From DASXHY01 sp035552155 (GTDB lineage: Bacteria; Verrucomicrobiota; Verrucomicrobiia; Limisphaerales; DASXHY01), in NCBI GenBank assembly GCA_035552155.1, contig DASZLX010000018.1, positions 62,001-126,000 of the forward strand: a DNA stretch of 64,000 nt, read 5' to 3'. Both the position numbers and the translations under genes were made by a program. Shown one piece after another: positions 54,778 through 63,346 of the stretch; the first letter of the stretch is position 1; each line of letters begins with the position of its first letter. Under the pieces are notes generated by a model, which ran no database searches, had not been told where the DNA came from, and was given only the letters and a program-made list of their open reading frames with translations.

Positions 54778-55866
54778 TTATTTCGTTGCGGGCTCGGAGG
54801 TGGCGGGTTTGAGATCATTCACGGTCGCCTCCGGCCAGCCGTCGGCATTCCATTGCAACGGCATGATCGCGAGGGTGGCTTTGCCATCCATGCGAACGTC
54901 ACCTTCGAAATCCGACGTGAACCAGGTCTTGCCTTCGGCCGTAAGTGTTCCGGCATGTCCCGGTCCGATCAAGGGTCCGTTGCTGGTGGGCAGGAAGACG
55001 CTGCCGCCGCTGTGCAACATGTCTACTCCGGCTTTGTCCAAGTACGGTCCCGTGACCTTGGCGCTGCGGCCGATGCGGATGTTGTAGGTGCTTTCTGGGC
55101 CTCTACAGCAGGAACCCCAGTTCACAAAAAGATAGTAGTATTGGTCATGCTTGCAGAGATAAGACGCCTCGATGGATTCATTGTAGGCGGTCGAATATAG
55201 CGGCGAGTCCGGCGCGATGCGTTTGCCGGTCTTGGGATCGAGTTGAATCAGTTTGATGCCGCTCCAATAAGAGCCGAAGCTCAGCCATAAGCTGCCGTCC
55301 GTGTCCTGAAATACGGCGGGATCGATGGCGTTGTAATTGCCGCCCTCCTTCGTCTGCACGACGATGCCTTCATCGACCCAATGATATGCGGGATCTTTCG
55401 GGTCCAAGGTGGCGTTCGAGGCGAGGCCGATGGCGGAGGTCATTTTTCCTATGGTGGAAACGGCGTAATACAGCAGATAGCGTCCGCCGATTTTCATGAT
55501 GTCGGGAGCCCAATAGGACATGCGGCGATTTCCGGGCACGGCGGTGGCAATCCATTCGGGCGCGGTTTTGAAGACGTCCGGTCCGCGTTCCCATTTCACC
55601 AAATCGCTGGAATGATAAGATGGCACGCCGTGTCCGGTGTAAAAGACCCAATACTCATCCTTGCACTTGACGATGTCGGAAGGATCGCGCGTGACGATGC
55701 CCCGGCTTGCCGATTTTTCCAGGGGCAGGACGGCCACGGTATTTTCCACGCGCTGGTCGGGGGCGTTGGTTTGGGTCCTGGCCGTGAATGAAAATGCCAA
55801 CGCCGCAATGAATGCGGCCGCGAGGGGTAAGCGGGGGCTCGAAGGAGTGTTTCGACGGGTTTTCAT
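54778..55866 (-). CDS. GH43 arabinan endo-1,5-alpha-L-arabinosidase-type enzyme
   Basis: 362 residues from ATG 55866, which opens a signal peptide (LPLAAAFIAALAFSFTART). Five-bladed-propeller motifs of GH43: IVTRDPSDIVKCKDEYWVFY with the catalytic-base Asp, WAPDIMKIGGRYLLYYAVST, NAIDPAVFQDTDGSLWLSFG with the pKa-modulating Asp, and YNESIEASYLCKHDQYYYLF with the general-acid Glu. The order and the GSCCRGPESTYNIRIGRS segment fit endo-arabinanases. It releases arabino-oligosaccharides. It stands alone between the Omp85-like and PEP-CTERM genes. Confidence 0.92.
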   Translation of the reverse strand: MKTRRNTPSSPRLPLAAAFIAALAFSFTARTQTNAPDQRVENTVAVLPLEKSASRGIVTRDPSDIVKCKDEYWVFYTGHGVPSYHSSDLVKWERGPDVFKTAPEWIATAVPGNRRMSYWAPDIMKIGGRYLLYYAVSTIGKMTSAIGLASNATLDPKDPAYHWVDEGIVVQTKEGGNYNAIDPAVFQDTDGSLWLSFGSYWSGIKLIQLDPKTGKRIAPDSPLYSTAYNESIEASYLCKHDQYYYLFVNWGSCCRGPESTYNIRIGRSAKVTGPYLDKAGVDMLHSGGSVFLPTSNGPLIGPGHAGTLTAEGKTWFTSDFEGDVRMDGKATLAIMPLQWNADGWPEATVNDLKPATSEPATK

Positions 55867-55953
55867 TCGCGTCAGTTTGGACGAATCCGGGCGGAATTCA
55901 AGGCTGGGTCTGTCGTAATCAGCGCTCGCGTATTTAGGTTCCAAAGAGTTCAA

Positions 55954-56377
55954 CGAAAATTTATTGAGCCAGGGAATTAAGCGGGGGGCAACCTGCCGAG
56001 CGTCGAAATCGCATGGAGGGAAAACTGGCTCAAGTATTCAAGACGCTGTGGCTAAAAATAGCTCACCTACCCATTTGTAATAGCGTCAAATGGGTAGGTG
56101 CATTTTAATTTTGATGATTCTAATGTCAAACCATATCTCAGCAACCGATTCTCAATGGAATGTCCCTGCAAAAAAATAAGATGCGTCAGCCCCGTGCGAT
56201 AGTCAGGGCTCACTCATTTAATTGCATCGAAGATTGACGCTCGGTCACGGGGTGGCAATTCGCGGGGCGCAAGGAATTCTGGCGCTTGGGAATATATCCA
56301 ACCTGCCGACTGCCGGTCGGCGAAACATCAGTGTGCCACACTGCGCTACCTAGACGGATTTCCAGGTTGACGCACGG
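55954..56377. other. Intergenic stretch containing a strong hairpin
   Basis: About 420 bp between GH43 and the PEP-CTERM gene. Apart from the 14-bp hairpin at 56064-56100 I see no gene or known site. Confidence 0.45.
56064..56100. terminator. Perfect 14-bp hairpin
   Basis: CACCTACCCATTTG at 56064-56077, loop TAATAGCGT, CAAATGGGTAGGTG at 56087-56100, then CATTTTAATTTT. Could end transcription of the PEP-CTERM gene (minus strand, flanked by AGCTATTTTTA) or act bidirectionally. Confidence 0.55.
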
Positions 56378-56947
56378 TTATTTGGATGGAGCGGTTCGCC
56401 GGCGCAATGCGCAGAGGAGGAGCGAACCAATTGCCAACATGCCCATGGAAGGCTCGGGCACGGTCACGATGGTAGGAGAAAAAACGGGGGAACTTTGTCC
56501 CGCGATGGCCTGGTTGAACTGAACGGTATCACTCGTGTAGGCAACCGATTGTCCGGAAGAACCGGTGGTGAGTTGCGATAGCGTGGAAGCGGTGACGAAA
56601 GTGAAGGTGGCGGATTGGCCGGGAGCGAGCGCCGAGGCGCTGGTGGTGTTTTGCCACTGGATGGAATTGAAGTCGAGTACGTTAGCCCAACCCAGGGAAT
56701 TGGCCGCGCTGCTCGGATTCGCGGGCAGGTTATTGCCAAAATCGGTCCAACCGTACCAAAAACTGTTGAGATCCACACTCCCGGTATTTTTCAGCGTTAA
56801 GGAATAATCAAAGCTTCCGGTTGTGCCCCCCGTTTGAGAAATGGTGGCGATGGCCCCCTGCCCCTGACTGGAGGTCGGGAACATCGCCCAAGTGGCGGCT
56901 GCGATCAGGAAACAACGAATTGCGATGAATTTGGATGATTTATTCAT
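56378..56947 (-). CDS. PEP-CTERM sorting-signal protein
   Basis: 189 residues from ATG 56947 (frame open to 56962). A signal peptide (IAIRCFLIAAATWAMFP) is followed by a ~120-residue Ser/Thr/Asn-rich beta domain (GGTTGSFDYSLTLKNTGS, NSFWYGWTDFGNNLP). The C-terminal tripartite sorting signal has VPEPS, a hydrophobic helix MGMLAIGSLLLCAL and RRR. PEP-CTERM proteins are exported and processed by exosortase, usually linked to exopolysaccharide or surface structures. The middle domain is of the kind common in Verrucomicrobia and Planctomycetes, with no known function. Confidence 0.88.
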   Translation of the reverse strand: MNKSSKFIAIRCFLIAAATWAMFPTSSQGQGAIATISQTGGTTGSFDYSLTLKNTGSVDLNSFWYGWTDFGNNLPANPSSAANSLGWANVLDFNSIQWQNTTSASALAPGQSATFTFVTASTLSQLTTGSSGQSVAYTSDTVQFNQAIAGQSSPVFSPTIVTVPEPSMGMLAIGSLLLCALRRRTAPSK

Positions 56948-57108
56948 AAGGTGGACTCTCAAAGTTGCTTTCAGACTGTTAAGATGAGGCCTCAGCGGAA
57001 GAAATGTTCCCGGAAATTTTTATTTTTATCCTATTCGTCCCAACTCGCGTGACCGTCGCCATTTGAAAACATTTCCTTCCCGGTGAATTGTGGCATATTC
57101 GTGCCGGC

Positions 57109-57492
57109 ATGAATTTGGATTTTAAGACTCTTTATTCCCGGATAGGCCGCGAAAATCTGGCGGCTTTGCTGCGGCATTTTTATGCGGATATCCGGCAGCA
57201 CAAACTGGTCGGGCCCATTTTCAACAATCAGATTAAAGATTGGCCGGCGCACCTGGAGACGATTGGCTCATTTTGGATGCGCATGACGGGCGGGCCGCCG
57301 CTGTATTCGGGGCAGATGCCGTCCAAGCACTTGGAACTGGGTCTCGATGCGACTCATTTCCAGGTATGGCTTCAATTGTGGGAGTTCAATTGCCGGAACT
57401 ATCTGGCTGCGCGGGAGGCGGAAGAGATGATTCGCCTGGCTCATGATATTGGCCGGCGTCTGAAAAATATTCTGGGCGTGGCGCGGTCCTGA
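57109..57492 (+). CDS. Truncated haemoglobin, group III-like
   Basis: 127 residues from ATG 57109; seven upstream codons are open but lack a better start. A 2-on-2 globin pattern: FKTLYSRIGRENLAALLRHFYA (B helix, with HFY), HKLVGPIFNNQI, HLETIGSFWMRMTGGPPLYSG (E region), and HFQVWLQLWEFN, where the His is the probable haem-proximal ligand. MPSKHLELGLD and the W-rich G helix fit group III. It binds O2 or NO; function not established for this group. Its spacing from the neighbours suggests its own promoter. Confidence 0.85.
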   Translation: MNLDFKTLYSRIGRENLAALLRHFYADIRQHKLVGPIFNNQIKDWPAHLETIGSFWMRMTGGPPLYSGQMPSKHLELGLDATHFQVWLQLWEFNCRNYLAAREAEEMIRLAHDIGRRLKNILGVARS

Positions 57493-57557
57493 TTTGACCC
57501 GCTGACTTTTTGAGCCAAGACATTAGCGGATTGGAAGGCCGATTTCGGAGATGGCAC

Positions 57558-58916
57558 TCAATTTCGCAGTTCCACAATCAGGGGATGATCGCCAAGTGTC
57601 AGTGTAATCGAACGCACATCGGAAAGCATTTTCACAGGCAAAATACCGGTGGTAGGATCGTAAATCGTGACGGTGGCGCACGTGACGCCGAGATTCACCT
57701 GGACCTCGCAGGTACCTTTCAGTTGCTCGCCCCAGACGACCAACTCGAATAATCCGCCGCTCTTTTGCAGGAGCAGGTCGTGGACGGTGTCGGGTTCGTT
57801 GGGAATTGAATAATCCAGTTTGGCGGGTTTTGCGCCTTGCCCGCGGTCGGCGAGGATGGTGGTCAAATTATGAAGATATAGGGCTGCCTTGCGTGGGGTG
57901 TAATCGCGTTTGTAAAACCCGAAGGATTGGTTGCCGGCTTCATCCCCGCGATCGCGCAGCAGATAAACCGCAGTGTAGCTCCACCCGCGTTTGAACTGAT
58001 CCAAATAAAGCGTCAGGAGATTCAGCGCCTGGACCTCTTCGGTCACTGCTCCTTCGATAAGGCAACCGGTCTCGGTCGTCACGCGTGGCAGCGTCAAGAG
58101 ATCCTTCCCGGGATAACCGGCGTAGTGGTGAGCCCAGGTCCGGCCGTATTCGCCGTAAAGGCCATCGACCTTGCAGGCGGACGTCGGCTCGGCGGCCTTC
58201 CAGGTCTTGTTGTCTTCCAGGCCCGATGCGTTTGGGTGATAAATGTAGTTGTGGACATTGGCAAAGTCGGCGTAGTGGGTGCCCGGCGGCAAGAGCGTGC
58301 CGGCTTCCTCCGGAATGATTAGAAACTGCAATCCGACATTGTCAGTTTCCGCCCCGCCTTCACTGATGGACCACACGGGATAGGATTTCAGAACCGAATC
58401 ATTTTTCACCGCCTGATAAAGAGCGGCCTGCAATTTGGCCACCGGCTGCCACGATTGGTTTCGTCCACCGGGTTCGCCCGCGTAGGTGACGCCCCAGTTG
58501 TTGGGCTCGTTGGGTCCTTCGAAGGCAAGAAGAGCGCCCGCTTCGGCCAATGGTTTGGCCGTTTCGATGAGCTTGGAAATATTCGAACCGCCGCTGCCCA
58601 GCCCCCAACTGAAGCGCACGCCGGTTTGCCGATGCAATTCGATGAATTGCGCCACGGGGACATTCCCTTCGATTCCAGCCCGGAACCAGCGCAGGCCGAG
58701 ATAGCCGGCACATTCGACCGTTTTCTGAAAGCTCTCCCCGCGGCTCGCGATCGCGGAGTTGGCACCAATGGAGTCAAGAAAATCACTGGCAGGCACAGTC
58801 CCCACCCCACCATCCCCGGCGGCGGCGAGGCGAATGGCTGATAAAAAGATTGCCGCTCCGGCTCCCCAAGGTTCGCCGATAACTTTCCGCCAGAGTCGCG
58901 AATAATTTGTTTTCAT
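57558..58916 (-). CDS. Secreted clan GH-A (beta/alpha)8 glycoside hydrolase, family unassigned
   Basis: 452 residues with an N-terminal hydrophobic signal (GAAIFLSAIRLAAAGDGG). Barrel features: YLGLRWFRAGIEGNV after strand 2, the acid/base Glu137 in LAFEGPNEPNNWG, and the likely nucleophile Glu282 in RVTTETGCL. YADFANVHNYIYHPN and YTAVYLLRDRGDEAG lie on later strands. A C-terminal beta-sandwich (VQVNLGVTCATVTIYDPTTG) ends at 452. Clan A retaining enzymes of this shape include GH5, GH39 and GH51-like families; I cannot pick one. Its start overlaps the ABC permease stop by 4 bp, an unusual coupling of a secreted glycosidase to a membrane transporter operon. Confidence 0.75.
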   Translation of the reverse strand: MKTNYSRLWRKVIGEPWGAGAAIFLSAIRLAAAGDGGVGTVPASDFLDSIGANSAIASRGESFQKTVECAGYLGLRWFRAGIEGNVPVAQFIELHRQTGVRFSWGLGSGGSNISKLIETAKPLAEAGALLAFEGPNEPNNWGVTYAGEPGGRNQSWQPVAKLQAALYQAVKNDSVLKSYPVWSISEGGAETDNVGLQFLIIPEEAGTLLPPGTHYADFANVHNYIYHPNASGLEDNKTWKAAEPTSACKVDGLYGEYGRTWAHHYAGYPGKDLLTLPRVTTETGCLIEGAVTEEVQALNLLTLYLDQFKRGWSYTAVYLLRDRGDEAGNQSFGFYKRDYTPRKAALYLHNLTTILADRGQGAKPAKLDYSIPNEPDTVHDLLLQKSGGLFELVVWGEQLKGTCEVQVNLGVTCATVTIYDPTTGILPVKMLSDVRSITLTLGDHPLIVELRN

Positions 58917-60493
58917 TCCTCAGCGGCGGCGCGGACCAATCGGACCCCGATGGCACGGTGCAGCATGCCCGTGAGAAAAATGCAAATGAGGATAATAAAA
59001 AAGGGAATCACTTCCGCGGTGCGGTTTCCAATGGCAAAGAAGAACACTGACATGAACCCCAGAAAAAACGAGCCGCCGAGATATTGGATGGCAACCGCGA
59101 TCGGCAGCGCCCCGCGTTTAAGCACGAGGGACAAATACGCTGTTAGATGAAGGAAAAGTATATACTGGAAAAAAGCCACCAGCATCATGCCGAAAGTCTG
59201 GGGGTGACTGAATACATTTGCCAGAAAGTCGCCGACATCGTTCGGCACAAGAACGACGCCAACGATGAAAAAAGCCAGCAGCGGCAGAGTGCCCATCAGC
59301 ACGCCGATGACTTTGCGATACGCGAGGTGGGTCACCGAAAACGGAAGTGTCATCAAGGACGAGAGGGTTTTCCAGCGGACTTCATCCTTGAAAACGCGCG
59401 AGGCTTCCAGCGCGAGCCAGACGGCGGTCGTGATCAGGGAAATCCAAATGAGCGTGCCGCCTTCGAATTCAAGGGTGATTTTTGAGTCGTTTTCGTAGGC
59501 TACATAGTTACAAAGCGCGATCAGCAGGCCGACGATGGTGAATTTCAGGAGGAGGCCGATCCGGCCTCCGCTGATGAAGGTGAAATCCTTCCAGGAAATC
59601 GCCCCGATTCCAATCAGACGTTGCGGGATGCGGCTGGGCCGGCTGGTGCGGCGCCAGAACCAGCGGCGCGCGGGGGCGGCATCTTTTTCTTCGCGGGTGC
59701 AAGGGTCGAAAAGCAGCCAGGCCAGCAGAAAGAAAAGCACTCCCAACAACAAATCGCTCATCACCTGAAAGCTGATGACCGGTTCAGCGAAGCCTGTTTG
59801 GAAAATGGCGTCCAATCGTTCCGAGGGAGTGGTCCGCCGCCAAATCTCGATGGTTTTGGTAACAACCGGCCAAATGCTGTGATGCAGATCGACGTGATAA
59901 TAGGTGGCCAGACTCCGCTCAATTCCGGCCGCCCAATAGGGGCCGAAGAAAAACAGGAACAAGACGAAGAGTGCGATCGCGGTGGCGGTGGCGGTGTTGC
60001 GGAACACGACGGAAAAGAGCAGCGCGAGATTGCAGAGGAGGAACAGGTAGGCCAGCAAAGTCACGTAAGCGGCCGCGACCTGGTGCAGGCCCACGCCGCC
60101 CAGGGTGACTGCCAGCAGCACGAAGGGAACCTGCACGAGCAGGAGCAGGATGGCTCCGATCAATCGGCTGGTGGATTTTCCCAGGAGAATTGCCACTGGA
60201 TTGAGGTTCGTCATGCGCAACAATCCGAGCGTCATTTCCTCTTTTTCCTCCGTGATGGCGGAGGCGAAGTAACTCAGGCCGGCCAGCGTGATAAACACCA
60301 GATTCACCCAGACGAGTTCCTGAAGGAAACGCAATCCGGGAGCGCCGTACCAGCCACTGCGCGCGAGGGTTTGGATGGGAAGAAGAGTGATCAGGATGAT
60401 GGCCAGCAATCCGATGCGCGCCCAGCAGATCACGGCAGAGCGTGTTTCCAGGCGCAGGGCGCGTTCGAAGAGGGCAAGAGCGGGTAATTTCAT
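58913..60493 (-). CDS. ABC-2-type transporter permease
   Basis: 526 residues with about 12 hydrophobic segments. SAITEEKEEMTLGLLRMTNL after the second helix is the typical ABC-2 coupling motif (EEKExGTLxLLxxT). Residues ~285-526 repeat a similar layout (LSSLMTLPFSVTHLAYRKVI), so two permease-like halves may be fused. It forms the channel for the ATPase encoded directly upstream, with a 4-bp overlap (60490-60493). The substrate is unknown. Confidence 0.87.
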   Translation of the reverse strand: MKLPALALFERALRLETRSAVICWARIGLLAIILITLLPIQTLARSGWYGAPGLRFLQELVWVNLVFITLAGLSYFASAITEEKEEMTLGLLRMTNLNPVAILLGKSTSRLIGAILLLLVQVPFVLLAVTLGGVGLHQVAAAYVTLLAYLFLLCNLALLFSVVFRNTATATAIALFVLFLFFFGPYWAAGIERSLATYYHVDLHHSIWPVVTKTIEIWRRTTPSERLDAIFQTGFAEPVISFQVMSDLLLGVLFFLLAWLLFDPCTREEKDAAPARRWFWRRTSRPSRIPQRLIGIGAISWKDFTFISGGRIGLLLKFTIVGLLIALCNYVAYENDSKITLEFEGGTLIWISLITTAVWLALEASRVFKDEVRWKTLSSLMTLPFSVTHLAYRKVIGVLMGTLPLLAFFIVGVVLVPNDVGDFLANVFSHPQTFGMMLVAFFQYILFLHLTAYLSLVLKRGALPIAVAIQYLGGSFFLGFMSVFFFAIGNRTAEVIPFFIILICIFLTGMLHRAIGVRLVRAAAEE

Positions 60494-61506
60494 GAGGGCT
60501 CTCCCGGCGGAACGACGAGCGGCGGCTGTTCCTGGTCAGTGATTTGGATGACCGGCGGCACGCCTGGTTCGGTGAGGTCCATGAACGCCTGGTTGAGCTG
60601 GCGCACGATTTCCTGGAAACCGAGGATTTGCGCGCCGGAATCGAGCGTGGCGCGGAGCAGTGTGTTGGGGTCGGTTTGCTTGCGTTGAAAACTCACGCGG
60701 TATTGCGGCGCCTTGGCGGCTTTGGTGACGGCGACGACTCCATCGACTTTGCGCAGGGCGCCTTCGGTGTCCGGGTGTTCTGCCACCAGTGACAGGAGGT
60801 AATCCACGGTTTCGCCGGTGCTATGACTCAGGCCGGCCATCGAACCGCTATAGCGGACCGAGCCGCGATCAAGAATGGTCACGCTGTCGCAGAGCAATGC
60901 CAATTCGGACAAAATATGGGAGCTGATGAAGATGGTTTTTCCCATGCGGCGAAGTTCCTGAATGATTTCCATCAATTCAATCCGCGCCCGCGGATCCAGG
61001 CCGCTGGCCGGTTCATCCAGCAGGAGCAAAGTCGGGTCGTGAACCAGCACGCGGGCGAGACTGATGCGTTGTTGCATGCCGCGAGAGAGGCCTTTGATTA
61101 AATCGCTCCGGCGGGCGGCCATGTCGGTCAGGGCCAGCACGTCCCCGACCACGCGGTTTCGCTCCCCCATATCCATCCCGTAAGCGGCGGCGAAAAAATC
61201 GAGATATTCCTGCACGGTCATCTGACGATAGAGGCTGAAATGGTCCGGCATGAAACCGATTTTTCGCCGCACATTTTTGTAATCGTTCACGATGTCCAAA
61301 CCGAAAACGCGAACGCTGCCGCGCTGCGGTTTGAGGAGAGTGGCGAGGATTTTCAGCGTGGTGGTTTTGCCGGCGCCATTCGGGCCGACGAACCCGTGGA
61401 TGGAGCCGGAGCCGACCGAGAAGCTTACGCCTTGCAGCGCCTGATGGCGCTTGTAGGTGTGGGACAAATCGCGAATTTCGATGATGGGTTGGTTCGATTC
61501 ACTCAT
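60490..61506 (-). CDS. ABC transporter ATP-binding protein
   Basis: 338 residues. Walker A GPNGAGKTTTLKILATL (residues ~40-50), Q-loop near GFMPDHFSLYRQMTVQEYL, signature LSRGMQQRISLARVLVHD, Walker B LLLLDEPASGLDPRARIEL and H-loop ISSHILSELALLCD. The C-terminal ~100 residues carry a typical DrrA/GldA-type regulatory tail. It overlaps the permease start by 4 bp and lies 9 bp after the auxiliary membrane protein gene. The set resembles exporters of the Gld/ABC-2 group. Confidence 0.93.
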   Translation of the reverse strand: MSESNQPIIEIRDLSHTYKRHQALQGVSFSVGSGSIHGFVGPNGAGKTTTLKILATLLKPQRGSVRVFGLDIVNDYKNVRRKIGFMPDHFSLYRQMTVQEYLDFFAAAYGMDMGERNRVVGDVLALTDMAARRSDLIKGLSRGMQQRISLARVLVHDPTLLLLDEPASGLDPRARIELMEIIQELRRMGKTIFISSHILSELALLCDSVTILDRGSVRYSGSMAGLSHSTGETVDYLLSLVAEHPDTEGALRKVDGVVAVTKAAKAPQYRVSFQRKQTDPNTLLRATLDSGAQILGFQEIVRQLNQAFMDLTEPGVPPVIQITDQEQPPLVVPPGEPS

Positions 61507-61515
61507 GGTTACCTC

Positions 61516-63258
61516 TCACGGGCCGGGTTTGAACAGGTCGAGGCGATACAGCACATAACCGATTTCACGGCCAAATTGCCCGCCGGCGACGCCAAAACTT
61601 TGCGGGCTGCGCGCGAACAGGAACAATTGCACCCGCCCATCCACGGCCTGTGGCAACGTGCTTTGGGGCTGGGATTCGCTGATGCCCAGGCTCCAGGCGA
61701 TCAATGGCTTTGCGAGTTTTCGAAACTGTTGTTCGACGTCGGCGTCGGTGGGGTCGGCGGCATACGGATTATTCGCATACGCATAGGCGGACGGCTGCTG
61801 CTGGCCGGAAGGAGACAGTGATGAACTGAGCGGTTGTTTCCGGGAGTCTTCAAATTCAATCTGGCCGCCGGCAAGTGTCATGGCGTAAATCTGATCGCCC
61901 TGCACCACCCAGCCATCCAGAATCTGCTTCGTGAAATCAGGCTGGGCCGACAAAGTCAATTTCTTCAAGGATTTGGCTCCCGTCCAATCCACTATTTTCA
62001 CGCCGATGTCAGCGCCTTTCATTTCCGCCTCGTGCAGGAGTCCACGGCGCGAAAACATCGGCATGTCCACGATAAAGCGTCCGTCCTTGCCGCTTTCGAT
62101 CCAGCCGTTGACGGATTCATAATCCTGGCCGGTGGAATAGATATTGTGGGGCGCGGAGTGGGTAATCGTGTAATGACCGCCGCGCGCGGCGAAGACATTG
62201 ATCCATTGCATGACGTCGTAGGTGTCGCCATCAATAACCCGCGCATAGGAAAGGGTATGGACCACGCTGGCTTCGCTCTGGCCGCGACGGCCCACGAAGT
62301 TAAAGAGCAACGCGAAGCCCGCCACCGTGGCCACCAACACCGCGATCCGCAGGCGATAATCCGCCAATCGCCGGCCCATCAGGAAATTTCCCGGGCCGAC
62401 GAATCCCAAATAAACAATGGCGAGCAGGTAGATTAATCCCCACTCGAGACGGGCGCGGCTCAACCGGGACAAAGAGCCGAGGAGGGTATTCGTGGTTTGA
62501 AAAGCTGTGTTCGTATCTTCCAGTTTGGATTTTTTTCCGGCATCGTGCGAATCGACGTCCTGTTTTTGAATGTGGGCGGCGGTGGCGGCGTGCCTGACGG
62601 CGACGCCCAGGCCGATCCGCGTGCGGTCTTCGGACGAATTCAACACACTGAGTTCGTCGGTGAATACGGGATAGCGCCCATCCGCACCCTTCAACACGTG
62701 AACTTTTCCTCCGGCCTGGAGCCATTCGAGAAACGCGCGCCGTTTTGCCGGTTCCCAGCGCGGCACATGATCCAGCAGCAAGCTGTCCAGGCCGCCCGTC
62801 GCGGCCACGGTGGGCGGAAAAAGTTCATCAGGAAATTGCCGGAAAGCACTGATGGCGCTCACCGTGTCCGAGTCCGCCAGGAGCACCTGCGCCGGAAAAC
62901 CCCATTTTGCTGAGTCGACATCGTGATGATCATCCGGGCCGCGGCCCCATTCGAGCCGCCATTGATCGTATTGGTTGTCGATGAAAACGTAAAATTGCAG
63001 CCAACGTGACGCCAGCGGCGAGAGATAACAGGGAGTCGCGTAGATGGCTCCGACCCGTTGTTCCAGGCCGCGGCTTTTGTAGAAGCTCATGGAGCCGTCA
63101 AAGGGGGCAGCGGAATTATTGGCGACGAGGACGGAGAGCAGGTTGAACCGTCCCGGAACGACCTGGCCGTCGAAACCCCAGCGCGCCTGTTGCACCTCGA
63201 GGGCGGAAGCCGAAACCGTGATGAAGAGCAGAAGACCGAGCCAGAAGGAACATTTCAT
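61516..63258 (-). CDS. Membrane-anchored accessory protein of the ABC-2 transporter
   Basis: About 580 residues from ATG 63258, preceded by a GAGAGGAG ribosome-binding site (frame open to 63321). A signal/anchor (FWLGLLLFITVSASALEVQQ) leads an extracytoplasmic domain (PRWEPAKRRAFLEWLQAGGK recalls the DUF4350/GATase-like fold). Around residues ~285-340 are two transmembrane helices (GLIYLLAIVYLGFVGPGNFL and LRIAVLVATVAGFALLF). The remainder is extracytoplasmic beta-rich with a Ser/Gln/Pro-rich linker (SLSPSGQQQPSAYAYANNP). It resembles GldG-type partners of ABC-2 permeases. Function unknown; probably needed for transport. Confidence 0.7.
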   Translation of the reverse strand: MKCSFWLGLLLFITVSASALEVQQARWGFDGQVVPGRFNLLSVLVANNSAAPFDGSMSFYKSRGLEQRVGAIYATPCYLSPLASRWLQFYVFIDNQYDQWRLEWGRGPDDHHDVDSAKWGFPAQVLLADSDTVSAISAFRQFPDELFPPTVAATGGLDSLLLDHVPRWEPAKRRAFLEWLQAGGKVHVLKGADGRYPVFTDELSVLNSSEDRTRIGLGVAVRHAATAAHIQKQDVDSHDAGKKSKLEDTNTAFQTTNTLLGSLSRLSRARLEWGLIYLLAIVYLGFVGPGNFLMGRRLADYRLRIAVLVATVAGFALLFNFVGRRGQSEASVVHTLSYARVIDGDTYDVMQWINVFAARGGHYTITHSAPHNIYSTGQDYESVNGWIESGKDGRFIVDMPMFSRRGLLHEAEMKGADIGVKIVDWTGAKSLKKLTLSAQPDFTKQILDGWVVQGDQIYAMTLAGGQIEFEDSRKQPLSSSLSPSGQQQPSAYAYANNPYAADPTDADVEQQFRKLAKPLIAWSLGISESQPQSTLPQAVDGRVQLFLFARSPQSFGVAGGQFGREIGYVLYRLDLFKPGP

Positions 63259-63346
63259 CCGGGCGCTCCTCTCGCCTCCAGCCAACAATCCGAGTGGTGT
63301 TTGCGGCACGCGGTTTACCATATAGAATTCATGTGGGAATTGAAGT

